Shown piece by piece: positions 26,516 to 39,106 of a DNA stretch of 64,000 nt (position 1 is the stretch's first letter; each line of letters begins with the position of its first letter). The translations under genes were made by a program, and so were the position numbers. Under the pieces are notes generated by a model that was given only the letters and a program-made list of their open reading frames with translations, was not told the origin of the DNA and did not search any database. The DNA lies in contig NC_133971.1 in NCBI RefSeq assembly GCF_031877795.1, positions 11,262,325 to 11,326,324 on the forward strand, given 5' to 3'. The stretch is from Strix aluco (Eukaryota > Chordata > Aves > Strigiformes > Strigidae).

Positions 26516-27000
26516 GGCCAAAATAATTCACACGTCACAGTGATCTTCTTTTCTTTCTGCAGGGCAGGGGCTGTTTATTTTCTTTAACCTCTCTTTTTCT
26601 TCTTACAATAATACAAACTTATGCTCTCATTCAAGCTCTTACTTCATAATAAGCAAATCAGCAACTAGACAGTCATCAACCGTCTCTCGCAGAAACAGTT
26701 CCATCCACCTCAGCACAGCCTGGCAGTTTCTTATCTCTCTTCCAAGGCCTGTTTCTCCTCAAAGCCTTCCTCCTCCAGGCTGGTGCAGCGCAGAGCAGCG
26801 CAGCACAGGCACTTCTCCAAGCCTGCACAGAACACTGGCCAGTGTCGGTTTGGCTCTTAAATTATTGAATCTCCCACAGCTGCACAGAGCTGACAGGCCA
26901 ATGCCAACTTGCCTCTTAATCATTTACCATAACACATTGAATCTCCCACAGCTACGCAGAGCTGACACTCCCACATATCCCCTTCCCTGGGAAACAGACA
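26510..27000 (-). mobile_element. LTR-like element (probable solo LTR), with duplicated block
   Basis: About 490 bp differs from its surroundings in composition and is bounded by TGTAGTGG on the left and CAGACA on the right, so it can be read as TG...CA. On the minus strand, AATAAA (in GAAAATAAACAGCCCC) lies about 60 bp before the end, as in an LTR R/U5 region. The opposite end carries a tandem duplication of period 72 bp (TTGAATCTCCCACAGCT at 26,865 and 26,937), in the place where LTR U3 enhancer repeats occur. I see no clean target-site duplication, so the exact ends and even the class are uncertain. Confidence 0.55.
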
Positions 27001-30000
27001 GTGGATCCTATCAAGATGGGAAAAGTCCTTGTTAGTGGAAATTTCAGAGGAGAAGCAAAGTCCTTTGGGACAGCATCAGGTGTGCTACTATTATGTTAAT
27101 GCCCACTTCTGACAAAAGATATGATGTTGGGACATGTCTCTGGCAAAGCTAGAACTCTCTCATCTAAACTTCACATTAAAACTTGAATCTTCTCTGGTGA
27201 CTTCATGATGATTAAAACCAAAAATCTTACTTTCCTGTGAGAGACGCAGACCCGTAAGTCTGATCTTACCTATAGACTATAGGGGTTTTTAAAGTACATT
27301 GACTAAAGGCTGCAGTAAATATATGCGCTATTTGGACTAGTATTAGCTGCTGAGGCTGAAGTCTGGAAGACTCTCAAACTCAGGTATAACGTGAGAGAAA
27401 TTATCAAAACTCTGAATTTGCTGTGACTCTACTTTCTGAGATGTAAGTAAACTTGCTCGAAACTAACATGCCTATCTTCAGCTTCTGATGCAATGTGAGC
27501 CTACCCTTAATCTTTTTGTACCATGTCAAATCCTTTGTTAGTGGGATACAAATAATATTTAATGAATTGTATTGGTAAAACCTGCTAACTAAGTTAATTA
27601 AGCATAGCAATTTGTTTCCACTTTATTGGTCATTAGTTGTAAATGCTACAGCAAATCAGAGCAAGGTGGGAACAATTATTTTGGTATACAGCATGGCATT
27701 GTAAGGACAGCAATTCATCCAAAATGACAAATAATACTAAGATGTTGTGTCTATGACACTGGCATTGTCATTTGTCATTTTACTTGGGAAGTGGAAAGGA
27801 ACTGCGAGTCTTTTCCTTTGACAGTATGTGTTCCCAAAAATTAAAGCAATTGTCCTGACTTCAAAACTACAGTAGGAATCTGAAGAAACAGATCTTCCTT
27901 TGGAAAGAATATAATACTTGCAGACAACTCTGTAAAGCTAAATGTATTGTTGATAAGATGTAGATATAAATAGCAAAATCAAAGCATGATTTTTGACCTT
28001 GAATGCCCGGTACTTACAGCTTTCTTGGACTTACTCATTCATCACTTACCAAGTTTAATACTGCTTGATCCTGCATCACTGTAAAACTGGAAGTCACCGA
28101 TCCCGGTTCTTTTGAGGCTAATGGAAATCAGAACCATAGAACAAAGCAGCCTATGGCCTTACTTGCTGCTCTTAAAAGTTGAAATGAGTTTCTAATATGA
28201 TTTTATAAAGCATAAAGAGTTTTAGATTACTTCAACTGTATGAATTATTGGAGAAAATATTAACTACATGTGTAAGTGATAGATGTTAGGTACAAATATT
28301 AAAATTTTTGTAATTTATTTTAGACTTGATTTGTTGTATGAATACCTATTGAAAGCTATTAATTTGTTGCTCAGAAAAAATTAATGTCATAGAAATCTAA
28401 ATTTTGAAAAAAATAAAATCAATATTATTTGGGAAAAAAGGTATTATCTTAAAATGTTGGTGTCTTTCCTAAGGTGAAGATTATTATTGCAGAAATACCA
28501 GAATTCTGGCCATGAAGTAACAGGAAGATGGTTACCAGTGAACAGGGTCCCTCAGTTAAAAATCCATGCAAAGGAGAGATCTAGGCTTGCACAAATGAAT
28601 GTTCACCTTTAAAAGGGTTGTTTTTTCCTTTCTTCATAACAGACTTTTTTTTCCCTTCTCCTCCAATGGAGATGAGAACTTCATATCTTGCTCTGAAGGT
28701 GATGGGCCACTCCTCAGCCTACAGAGAAGTAATCTACTTTTTGTTGCCTCTAGAGTAGTTCTTTCTCTGCTTTGTGTGAAGAACTGCTGATAGTTCAGTT
28801 GCTTTGGTGACTTAAGTACTGCTTCATATTTAGCAAAAACTAGACAGTTTGTTGAGGTGTTACCAGACAAGAGGAAAGAAATAGGGGATCCATTTTGTGA
28901 GCTTTGTAAGATTCTGCTGAAAAAATTCTTAGAAACCTTGTTTCCAGTAGGTAATGTTTATGTTGTGTTACTGATGATGAAATAACGTACGTTAGTAAAT
29001 GAATTACAATATAATCTCTTCAAACCACATAGCGCTTCAGTAAATAGGTATGCTCTAAAAATGCTTATTTCATCATAAAGTTTACAGCAATGCTGTGCAA
29101 CTGAAATTTAGTCCGTTTGTCTTCAAGTAACAAAGACTGCGTTTTCAGTCTGTGCATTAAAAAAAAAAAAAATTTCTTTAAGTAATTTATAAAGTGTTTC
29201 TTCCATGGATTCTTACACAGACAGTGCAAATCAGCTGGCCAAAAGAGTCTTGGTCCTGAGTTCTCATGAACATCTGAGATTCATTCAATTTGAATGGGAA
29301 TTGTGAATTGTTGCTTTAATGTGGTAGCTCTAAGCATGCATGTGTGTGAGAGGGTGATCCCATTTCCATCTGCTGACTGCAAAACATACTGGTATTTTAT
29401 AGCCGACAAGGGCTCTTGCTCAGTATAGGAACCAAAACCATCCAGTTCCCTGTTGATGATGTTTTAAGAAATTGATATGGGAAGAATAATAATTTGGTTA
29501 TAGAATAACACAAGTTTGGGATTATTCATTATTTAACTCTTTTTTGATCTGGAAGATTCTTCAATGGGTTTTTCTTAAGGCAAATGTGGATATATCAGAT
29601 TTAGTGACTGCAGTGGAAATAGCTAGGATGTTTTGTGTGTAGAAGAGGGGCTCTTCCTTAGAAGAAACTCAAAAATTAAAATACTTACACCACCTGTGCA
29701 TATCTACAGTTAACCATGGTTTTGCTGTGGAAATATAACTTAATTTCTAGGCTTCATAGTCTGTAGATAGGGCTGTAGAAATTTAGAAAATAATTAAGTC
29801 ATTTGCTAGCCCCTCACATTTCATTTACTATTCCCCTTGCTGGCTTTAGCTACTCCTTTCTCATGCTGGCAGGCTGCCTGACTTCTGTTAAACACTTTTG
29901 CTTTCAGGATTTTGTACAAATTCACTTCAGCCATCACACATTGGCTTTCAGATAGGTTGGGACAGAAAGGCTTAGAGAAATTATGTGCAGTAAGAAAGTA

Positions 30001-32541
30001 TATAAATCTAAAATGTGTAAATACTGTATCACTTGCTGAAAGATCTGTCCATTACTTAGATTTCTTGGCCATTTTGCCTGCTTGTAACTGCTGCAAAGTT
30101 GCAAATCTTGGCTACTTAAGAGTTTTGTGTAAATAATGTTATATCTGAGTATTCTAGTGAGTATTCTGTACATCTGTTTAATTCTTTCTGAAGTAATCTG
30201 CTTTTTGGTTTATGAGTTATTGGCTGTTACTTTTTGGATATGTTGGGTTTTATATAATCCCAGTTTGAAGTATTAATGGTTCTTCCATGTTTCTAAGATC
30301 TAGTGGTCACATGAAAATGAGGTTAATTTTAAAGCTAGAACTGTAAATAGTGGTTCTTACATTGCTGTTTGTAATTGAAATTTATTAAGTTGCAGTAGCA
30401 AAGTATTTGTTTGCAAATGTGGGAATGGATTAGTATAAAGCAAAACAGTCAATATCTTTACTATGAAAAAACACTAAACAGTAAAAGGTTTTAATCAAAT
30501 CTAAAGAGGCTTCAGTGTGATCTTCAGTAGAAAACTATGCAAATTATTTGTCAGTGTTAGTCCACCAAAAGAAACCTAGGGGACAAGGCGAATCAGACAG
30601 TTTAAGTTAATTCATGTCACGTGTGCATCACAAATGCAGAGGCTTAAAAGCCAGCAGCACTCCTGCGTGATGATTCTTCAAAATAACATCTTTGGGAAAT
30701 GATTTTCTGAGTTTGGCTCTACAGTGTGATTTGACTGTGGGATCTGGAAAATGAATTTTTTACATGTGTCTTATGAAAGCTTGAAGCAGAATAAAAAGTG
30801 GTATATTTCATTAAAAGTAGATTAGTTAAAAACACTTTATTTGAGAACCCATAAAGATGTAACATCAATCACAAGTTGTGACAGCAGGTAAAAAAAATAC
30901 ACTTCTTTGTTACTTTTGCTTATGTCAGTCTACTCAGACTGTTCCACCTGTGTAGGACTCGAATTATGGACAGTTTTTTAAAAGGTGCTGTGCTAACAGT
31001 AAAATCTAGTGACTTTCCAACAATGGAGAAGGGTGCTAATTCTGAGATTTGTATAGGATCAGACCTACATAGATAGGTCTTCAGCTTTTCTGGAAATCTT
31101 CTGTATGGGAAGAAAGTAATTCTGTATTTTTGGGTTTTTTTGTGGATAAAGAGGTTGAGAAATAGCATTATCCATTATATTGCTGAAAGGAAATTATTTT
31201 AAAGCAAGTGTATGAAGTATAATATCTTCAGCATAGAGGAACTGTGTACTTATAAAACAAGTATAAATCATATACCTTTCAACACTAATTAAAAGTACCT
31301 AATCTTGGAGATGAAAGTACGCTACACTATTTTCTTTGCCTGTTGGCATATCTGAAACAGAAAAAATGTTGCATCGCTTAAAAATAAAAAGAAATATTAC
31401 AAAGCTAAAGGAGGTACTTAAAAAAGGAATTGCAGTTTCTATACAAGTTCTTATTTTACTTTATTAAATACTTAATAATGAACAACAGTAATCAGAGATG
31501 GGTGAATTTTAACTCCTGACTACTATCAGTTTTAAAATAACTTCATTTGAAATACTTGTTGAAAGCATATTGAAGGAATGAACCGGATTAATTACATCAT
31601 TATAAAAGAAAATATTTTATGCAGATATTTCTCTTGAGTTTGCTCCATATGTTAAATTTTTCCGTATCAGCCTCCCAGGAAGGGAAGAAGCTGTGAGAAA
31701 AAGCCTGGGGAATGTTGTTAGTTTTTTTCCTTGTGAGAGATGGGGAACTTGCACATCTTTGCAGTATCTGCTAATTTTAAAAGAAAATTAAAATACTCTT
31801 TCTCCGTACAGTAGCATGATATCTGACAGTCAGTCTGCTGCGTGCTACATCACTGGTTGAACCTTAATTCTTCCTCTTTGGCAGTAGTAGAATCTGTGGG
31901 TGGGATGTAGATCCAGATTCTCCACACTGGCTACTCTTTCGATATACTGAATGTTCCCTATCGGAGAGCTACCTACTGGTTTTTGGTTTTTAACATAGAA
32001 AATACTTTGTTTGCAAGCATATATGTAAAGGCTCACATGCACAGAGCAATTGCCAGTGTTTAGAGATGATATGGCCTGACCACTTTGCAAAGCTAACCAG
32101 TGAACTTTCAGTGCTGGTTTTTGACTCGAGAACAGCATCAAGCTTCTGATCCCTCACTTGGAATAGTGTGGAAGATATCAAGGTGAAGGAAAAAACTGTT
32201 CTTGGAAAACTGATCGACAGTTCTTCAGAGAAGCATTCTCTAAGGGATACACTAAGGTGGATAACTTGGGTTAAAATATTTCTGTCATTAATAATCCAAG
32301 TCAGCTGTAGGACATGCAAGCTCTTGTTAAAGTTACTGAAACACATAGCATTTCAAATTGACATCTAGATGGTAATAATTTTCTCAGTATTTTAATCCTT
32401 CATTTTTATCCTGTAGATATCGTTGCACTTGTGTGAATAGGTACAGTTCTTTCAACACAATAACATAATTAGCAATTTAAATGTTATATAAAAATATATT
32501 TAACGGCCTTTTTTTCTTTTCTTTTTGTTTCCTGGCTATAG
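27001..32541. other. Intron stretch before NDUFAF2 exon 2
   Basis: A+T-rich, with the 12-bp inverted repeat at 27,721 and an A14 run near 29,159. Nothing else is recognised until the exon 2 acceptor. Confidence 0.5.
27721..27781. repeat. Perfect 12-bp inverted repeat with nested hairpin
   Basis: AAAATGACAAAT at 27,721-27,732 pairs perfectly with ATTTGTCATTTT at 27,770-27,781. Inside lies a second small perfect hairpin, GTGTC-TAT-GACAC. It could be the remnant of a small inverted-repeat transposon or simply a cruciform; no function is evident. Confidence 0.7.
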
Positions 32542-32631
32542 GGCAGATTATACCAGAAAGAAGATTTGTAGAAGCAATAAATCGTCAGGCATATCTGTAT
32601 GAAATGGGTGACTTTCCAACAGAATGGGAAG
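32542..32631 (+). CDS. NDUFAF2: NDUFAF2 coding exon 2 (complex I assembly factor 2 / mimitin)
   Basis: This 90-nt exon encodes about 30 residues of NDUFAF2, the mitochondrial complex I assembly factor that binds a late assembly intermediate of NADH:ubiquinone oxidoreductase. After a Gly codon split with exon 1, the frame reads GQIIPERRFVEAINRQ and ends with MGDFPTEWE. This matches the vertebrate family segment that follows the conserved N-terminal domain, where the human protein has a similar RxVEA...GDxPTEWE block. The acceptor is CTATAG before 32,542 and the donor is GGAAG|GTAAAT at 32,631. Both flanking introns are phase 1, so skipping this exon would keep the frame. The first half is more diverged from human than the PTEWE end. 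Exon 1 (about 42 codons) is missing from the window. The identification rests on exons 2-4 joining in frame and on synteny with SMIM15. Confidence 0.93.
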
Positions 32632-35600
32632 GTAAATCCTGAATATTATGGGTTTATTTAAAGATAGTTTTGCCATTGCATGTAGATTCAATATTTTTAA
32701 TGGAAAGCCTGACTACATGAATAGGTTGTCCATTATCCTTCATTTTGAGTAATGTGGGCTTTTGTTTAACTGTGTAATTGCAATTAATTCTTAAGGTAAC
32801 CCCTTTACAAATAGGATAAATTATGTTTAGGAAATCAGTGCTTTAAAAAAATGTAAATAAAGCCTGTATGATCATGACTTGCTCCTATTAAAGGTGAAAA
32901 TATTTGTGCCTGAGTGGGACATGATAGAATAACGAAAACTTAATGTGTTAAACTTCCTAATTACACCTTCACTGCAGTGTTAATTTGTAGGTTGGTTCAA
33001 TTATTGGTGGCACAGTGATTTTTATTTTTTTTATGGTGGTATTTGGTTTCCTATGCTTTTCCTTGCACAAACTTGTAGGAAGTTTGAGAACCATTTTTTC
33101 CCACTGCTACTGATGAAAATTTTGTCTGAAAATTTGGGACATAAAAAGAAATTTAGGGAGGTTAGAGAAGTAGTTTAGGATCAGCTAAGCAGCCCTTAGA
33201 GAAAGCAGATAGGGAGTGTATGTTGGTCCTTGAGGCTGTAGGAGCTCGAGCCAAATGTGGTGTTAAATGTGGCTTAAAATCCAGGACTCTATAGCATAAG
33301 CAAGGAACCCCTGAAATAATAGAATAGTCTACCCATCATTCCACATGGTTTTTGGGGAGAATAATATCTAGGCATCTCGCAGAAGCTGCTAGGTTTAAAG
33401 CATCTTAAATTTTAAGCAGTATGTAGTTAAACTGTGGAATTCCTTGTCACTGAATAATCTGCTTGCTGGAAATTTGCATGAGTTCAAAAAACGGTGAAAG
33501 AATTTGTGGAAGAAAAATCCTTGTCATGCACAGATATTACTGTGGTTTAATTTGTCAGTGAGCTACAAATTAATGGAGGCTACAGTGTGTTTTGAGGAAA
33601 TATCATATTATACTTGCTTTACCTCATTCTCTTTCCTTTGCACTCACTGTTGGCCCCTGGGGGAGATGATACTGAGCCAAGAGAAGACTTTGGTCCCATT
33701 ATATCCCGTCATGGAGTCAGTAGAGAAACATCAAATGTTCCCATCTTGCATTTTATCATTGTCATTACACTGATTCCTATGAATTTTTTTTGGTAATCAA
33801 CTAAGGCTAGGATTAACAGCTAAAAGCTTCTCAAAGGTGTTTGAACCTTATTAGCAGCATTTGCCAACTGTGGTGAAACCACAATATCAACAGCTTCTGT
33901 CTTCTACTGCCGCACTACCCACAATTGGCTGGCAAATCTTATTCTAGTTGCTGCTGTTTCTTTATCAGTCCAAGATAGCCATCTTCTGAAGGAGAGCAGC
34001 AGCCTGGCAGATTTATCCTTACTAAATCATCTGGTGCTTGAATGGGTATCTACCTAATCCAACTTTCTGAAGGTCTGCTTCCTCATCCCAAAGTTCTCCA
34101 GCCACTGCTGGTCATCTGTGTGTGACTGTCATGCAATCGCTCTGCACCACAAACACTGAGAAAAAGCCTCAGGTAACTGCTCTGCTGTGAATGAATTCTC
34201 ATCTAAGACTTGCAGCTGCCTTTTAAGAGTTGAAAAGTGCAATCTACTAGTCTCTACCTGCACTTGGCTGGAATTAACAGGAAACAACATGGACAGTCAG
34301 ACTGTCTCAGGTGTAGGCTAATCACCCTTTCACAAAGTGTCTTAGAGCAGTTCAGCCAGCTTGCTATATGAATCTGTTCCTTAGGACCTCCGGAATTGGT
34401 GTAGCACTAATAAGCCTGCACTGTAGCTCTCTGCAGAAACCTTAGCACAAATCCGTGTGACTCACACCACAGTGTGGTGCATGGGAGGGTACAGCTGTTT
34501 CGAAGGATGCTTTAGGCAAGCACCAATAATACATGGACCTTAGAGTCAAGGGTCAGGTACACTGCAGTACGGACTTCTCTAAAATGATGCAGCTGCCAGA
34601 CCTGCGATCCACTTTTGCAAGTCAAGGCATCTTATTCAGGTTTGTTTTAAACAAGAAAAGGTAATTGACTAGGCAGTTGAGCTACATTTACACTCTTAAT
34701 GCTGAACTTCCTCATCTTTGTAACTGCTTTTTTTTTTCTTTGTGATTTTCTCAGCACCAAATAGAATTCACAGAGAAAAGGAAAAGTATGCAGATAGGTA
34801 ACAGTCTTTTCCTCTTAAGTACTGGATTTCTCTAGAAACAGAAAAGAAAGATACATGCATCTTTGTTTCCCCTATGCATTCCTTAAGCAGAATGGGTGTA
34901 TAGTACATGTTTCTGACAGATAAAGTATGGGAATTCCACAAAAAAAGGCTAAGCTATATTTTTTGTCCAATGAGAATTTAGTTTTGTGGAAGTATAACAT
35001 AATTTTAAAAAGCCAAAACTGGTACTTTTGCTGTGAATATAGAGGCTGTTCAAAGAATTATTGTGCCTTTGCTATATATTGAGGTGTGAATTACGGATGT
35101 GGGATGCTTTGAAGTTCAGTTCATCACTACTTCTTTTTTGCCTTCTGTAAAATGAAAAATTCTCAATGAGTAAGAAATGGAAAAGAATGGAAAGAGTAGC
35201 GATTCAAATAGTACTGTAAAAGCCAGTTATGTGAGTGGTAGCAGTTTAATACAAGCTTTTTAGACACGCTTTGTTGAAAAGCTCATTACCATTCTGTCCC
35301 TATTTTTACCTCTTTAAGATTGGCCTAGAAGTTTCCCAGGCCTGCAAGACCTGTGCTAAACTTTCACTCTGTATCTTCTGTCCAGACTCTTGAAAATTTC
35401 CCAATTCATTCTTTCTGTGGGTGTTCACTTTATAATTTGTGCTGTCGTGGATGCTGATCATTCCAGCAAACAGTCTGAGACTTTGCAGAAGGATTTCTAA
35501 AATACTTGCTGTTTTCTCTGAACAGTAAAAGATGAAGGTTATAAGGTTAGAAGGCTGTATAATATTTCTCACTTCTGTTTTCTCATTACTCTTGGAAATT

Positions 35601-38107
35601 TTGTGGATTTTTAGTGTTCTGAGTCCTCTCTTCTGGGCATCTCCCAGGGCCTTCTCTCCAAATCCTGTGTATGCACTTTGACATCTGCAGCCTCTGCTTC
35701 AGTTTTGAGTGGTTCAGCAATAGCAGTCTCCTTGCCTAGCCTTCTCAGGCTTTTCACTTTAAGGACTGTGCTAAAGTTTCTGCTGCCTTATTTCCTCTCC
35801 TTTTTCTTGGGATCTGCAGAGAGCTGCTTTCACTTGTGCTGTCTTTGTTCTGCCAGGGCTCAGTTTTTTCACTTGTGGATAATCCTTAATGGCCACCTGA
35901 TTTAAAAGCAGTCATCCCAGCACGCTTTCCCTCTCCTTGTTTTCCTACATCACACTTCGACTAGAAAAGAAATCTCTTGTGACTGAAGTGAATAAAAGTA
36001 TTGTCCCTGGAAACACTTATGGGCATGAGTTATCTGAGGAGAACTTGCACAAAAGGAGGTACAAGTGATTGTTTAAAGGAGCGGGAGGAGGCTTTAGTGA
36101 AATTTGAAGAGAGTCTGAGTTAAATCTCATTGTATATCTAAGACATTCAGCCTGGACAGCTGTTAAACTAAGGGGCTGATTTTGGTGTGGTGTTTATTAA
36201 GTTATAAACAAGTAATAAGGTAACTGAGACCAAGTAGAAAGCTATAAAGCAAATAGATACAGATAGATTACAGACTTAGTCTCTGCAAACTGTTTCTGAG
36301 ACTCCAGAGGGAATGTTTGTGTATTAGTCCTGAGAGTTTACTGAATATAGGAATGAGAGTTTACTCCTGAAGGGGTTGCCTGGAACTTTTCTCCTGAAGA
36401 TGTTAGTTATAATTGCTCCACAGGATTAAATTTCCTAAATTCTCAGACATGAATTTTACAAAAGTTCTGAATGTCCATTTTGTAAAACTTTCATAAAATT
36501 GAAACATGCTCAATATTAAAAGAATAGAATCATAATCCCTTGTGTTATCCTTAGTCATAGTGTTAAGCTATTTGTATACAGAAAATTAAGTTGATTTTCA
36601 TTTTAAAAATCCAAAAGTGTGTTTCCTTTTGTACTGTACTTTTGAATTTGGAATGTAATCCATATGTCCGATACAAATATTACCTGTTTTTGTTTAGGTG
36701 AAGCCCCTTACATTTTACTACAAAGTGGGAGTGCATACTTTTCCCTAGGCAATATGGATCCATACAACCTTTCTGTATTCTTTGTTCTGTAGAATGTGTA
36801 ATTTACCTCTTTGGGAGAGGTCGATAGTGCTCCTTAGAGGAGATTGATAATTTTACAAACCTATAGAGATTCATGAGATTGCACGCTTCATGCAGCATTT
36901 TATTGCCCATCTACTCCTAGTCTTTTTTTTGTGTTTCCTGGTAACATTTAGTGATTAATGGGAGTCTTAATTTGCATGCTCACTTTTACGCTCATTACAG
37001 TGTGTTATGTGCCAGTAGGATCTTAAAGTTCAATGAAAAACTCATGCATACTAATAAGAATGCAAATGAGTGCTGATGAAAAAATGTGACGGTCTCAAGG
37101 TAGGAAATGTCCAGCTACCTTGCAAATTCCTCATAAAAAGTAGCATTGCGATGAGTACAGAACGCAGGAAGTGCCATCCAAACAAAATTAGAAGCAGCAT
37201 CTTAATTAGTTTGCAATGGAGGCAATGATACATTTTGCCAGAGCTCTGGGGAGCAGGGAAGTGTGTTGTGGTTGCACTCAGTACCTTCTCTACTTTAGCT
37301 GGTTTAAAGCATCTTGGCTGACAATGGTGAGGGCATTTTGTTTTGTTAGTGTAGGGAACGAGAGTGTTCATGTGGAAATCTTTTCCAGCTGTAACTGTCA
37401 CTGGACACTTTTTAATTAAGTATATGCATGTCTGGATATGTGTTCAAATAATATGTAATAAAGCACCTACCTGCCTTGTTTCCATCAACAAACATTTAAC
37501 TGTACTGTAAATCTGTTCAGTAATTTAAATCTGCTTTGACTAAAAGTGTAACAGAGACCACAAAGAAAGTTGGAAGAGCCTTTCTTTTGCAAAATTGTAT
37601 ACACTGAGTATTTTTCAAAGACAATGCAAAATGTCTTAATTTCAAGACAACATTTACTTGTTTTTTGTTAAAATCAGTGCTAACTCAGTAGTAAATCACT
37701 GGCTATATTTTTGTATACATTCATTCTTCCTTTAAATGTTACCATTAATTTCTCTTATGCCCGAGTTATGAGGTGGTGGTGGGCTTCTGAACCTTGTGTT
37801 GGATGCTCAAAATATTGTTGATAATGTAAAAAAAAATTGAAAGGCTTTTTAAAATTTCCTGTCTGAAGGTGGGGATTAAATATATTAGAGTCCTTCTATT
37901 CTTCTCCCCAAAGACTGATGAGTGGTCATGTGAATTATTAGAAAAATGTATTACTTCTGAAAGACTGATAAAACTATTAAATGCTAAAGTGCAATATATT
38001 ACAATGTACTCAATTCAGATTATCACAGAATCACAGAATCATCTAGGTTGGAAAAGACGTTGAAGAACATCCAGTCCAACCATTAACCTAACATTGGCAG
38101 TTCTCAA

Positions 38108-38689
38108 CTACACCATATCCCTAAGCGCTATGTCAACCAGACTCTTACACACTTCCAGGGATGGGGACTCCACCACTGCCCTGGGCAGCCCATTCCAACG
38201 CCTAACAACCCGTTCTGTAAAGAAATGCTTCCTAATATCCAGTCTAAACCTTCCCTGGCACAACTTGAGGCCATTACCTCTTGTCTTATCGCTCATTACT
38301 TGGTTAAAGAGGCTCATCCCCAGCTCTCTGCAACCTCCTTTCAGGTAGTTGTAGAGGGCAATGAGGTCTCCCCTCAGCCTCCTCTTCTCCAGACTAAACA
38401 CCCCCAGTTCCCTCAGCCGCTCCTCGTACGACCTGTGCTCCAGACCCTTCACCAGCTTCGTTGCCCTTCTCTGGACACGCTCGAGTAATTCAATGTCCTT
38501 TTTGTAGTGAGGGGCCCAAAACTGAACACAGTCATCGAGGTGCGGCCTCACCAGTGCCGAGTACAGGGGTAAGATCACTTCCCTGTCCCTGCTGGCCACG
38601 CTATTTCTGATACAAGCCAGGATGCCATTGGCCTTCTCGGCCACCTGGGCACACTGCTGGCTCCTGTTCAGCCGGCTGTCAATCAACAC
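38108..38689 (-). pseudogene. CR1 copy D ORF2 C-terminal segment
   Basis: An open stretch of 193 codons follows the stop at 38,711. It covers the post-reverse-transcriptase part of CR1 ORF2 (from [11 protein letters not shown] through [10 protein letters not shown] and [15 protein letters not shown] to the natural stop). It matches copy E at about 175 of 193 residues by eye. Confidence 0.88.
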
Positions 38690-38710
38690 CCCCAGGTCCC
38701 TCTCTGACTG

Positions 38711-39103
38711 TCAGCTCTCCAGCCACTCCTCCCCAAGCCTGTAGCGCTGCTGGGGGTTGTTGTGGCCCAAGTGCAGCACCCGGCATTTGGCCTTATTGAA
38801 ACTCCTACAGTTGGCCTCAGCCCATCGCTCCAGCCTGTCCAGGTCTCTCTGCAGAGCCTCCCTACCCTCGAGCAGATCAACACTCCCACCCAACTTGGTG
38901 TCATCTGCAAACTTACTGAGGGTGCACTCGATCCCCTCGTCTAGATCATCAATAAAGATGTTAAACAGGAGTGGCCCCAAAAGCGAGCCCTGGGGGACAC
39001 CACTCGTGACCGGCCGCCAACTGGATTTAACTCCATTCACCACAACTCTTTGGGCCCGGCCATCCAGCCAGTTTTTTACCCAGCAAAGCGTGTGCCCATC
39101 CAA
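38711..39103 (-). pseudogene. CR1 copy D reverse transcriptase, second part
   Basis: This open segment contains the palm motifs [14 protein letters not shown] and SKFADDTKL (FADD catalytic box), then the [10 protein letters not shown] region. It ends GEEWLES followed by TGA at 38,713-38,711. The same stop occurs at the same place in copy E. Confidence 0.9.
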
Positions 39104-39106
39104 GCC

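Larger units (their letters stand above)
1..32541 (+). other. NDUFAF2: NDUFAF2 intron 1 (3' part; exon 1 upstream of window)
   Basis: Everything left of exon 2 is read as the 3' part of NDUFAF2 intron 1. No sequence encoding the conserved N-terminal region of NDUFAF2 was found in it, and there is no CpG-rich promoter, so exon 1 is inferred to lie upstream. The intron ends with a good acceptor: a T-rich tract followed by CTATAG at 32,536-32,541. Because exon 2 begins with the last two bases of a Gly codon, the intron is phase 1. It contains CR1 copies A, B and C, two LTR-like elements and small tandem repeats, listed separately. Confidence 0.8.

Noticed and set aside
31845..32346. 98- and 118-codon overlapping minus-strand frames just before exon 2
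   Set aside because: They are two frames of the same intron stretch with no recognised domain; both cannot be real and neither is supported.
1..32541. Search for NDUFAF2 exon 1
   Set aside because: No stretch encoding the conserved N-terminal domain and no CpG promoter was found, so exon 1 is placed upstream of the window.
34466..34480. Short perfect palindrome CACCACA-G-TGTGGTG
   Set aside because: 7-bp arms are expected by chance in 64 kb; no further structure around it.
37051..37401. 116-codon minus-strand frame
   Set aside because: No recognised family, no splice or promoter context, and the composition is consistent with chance in A+T-rich DNA.
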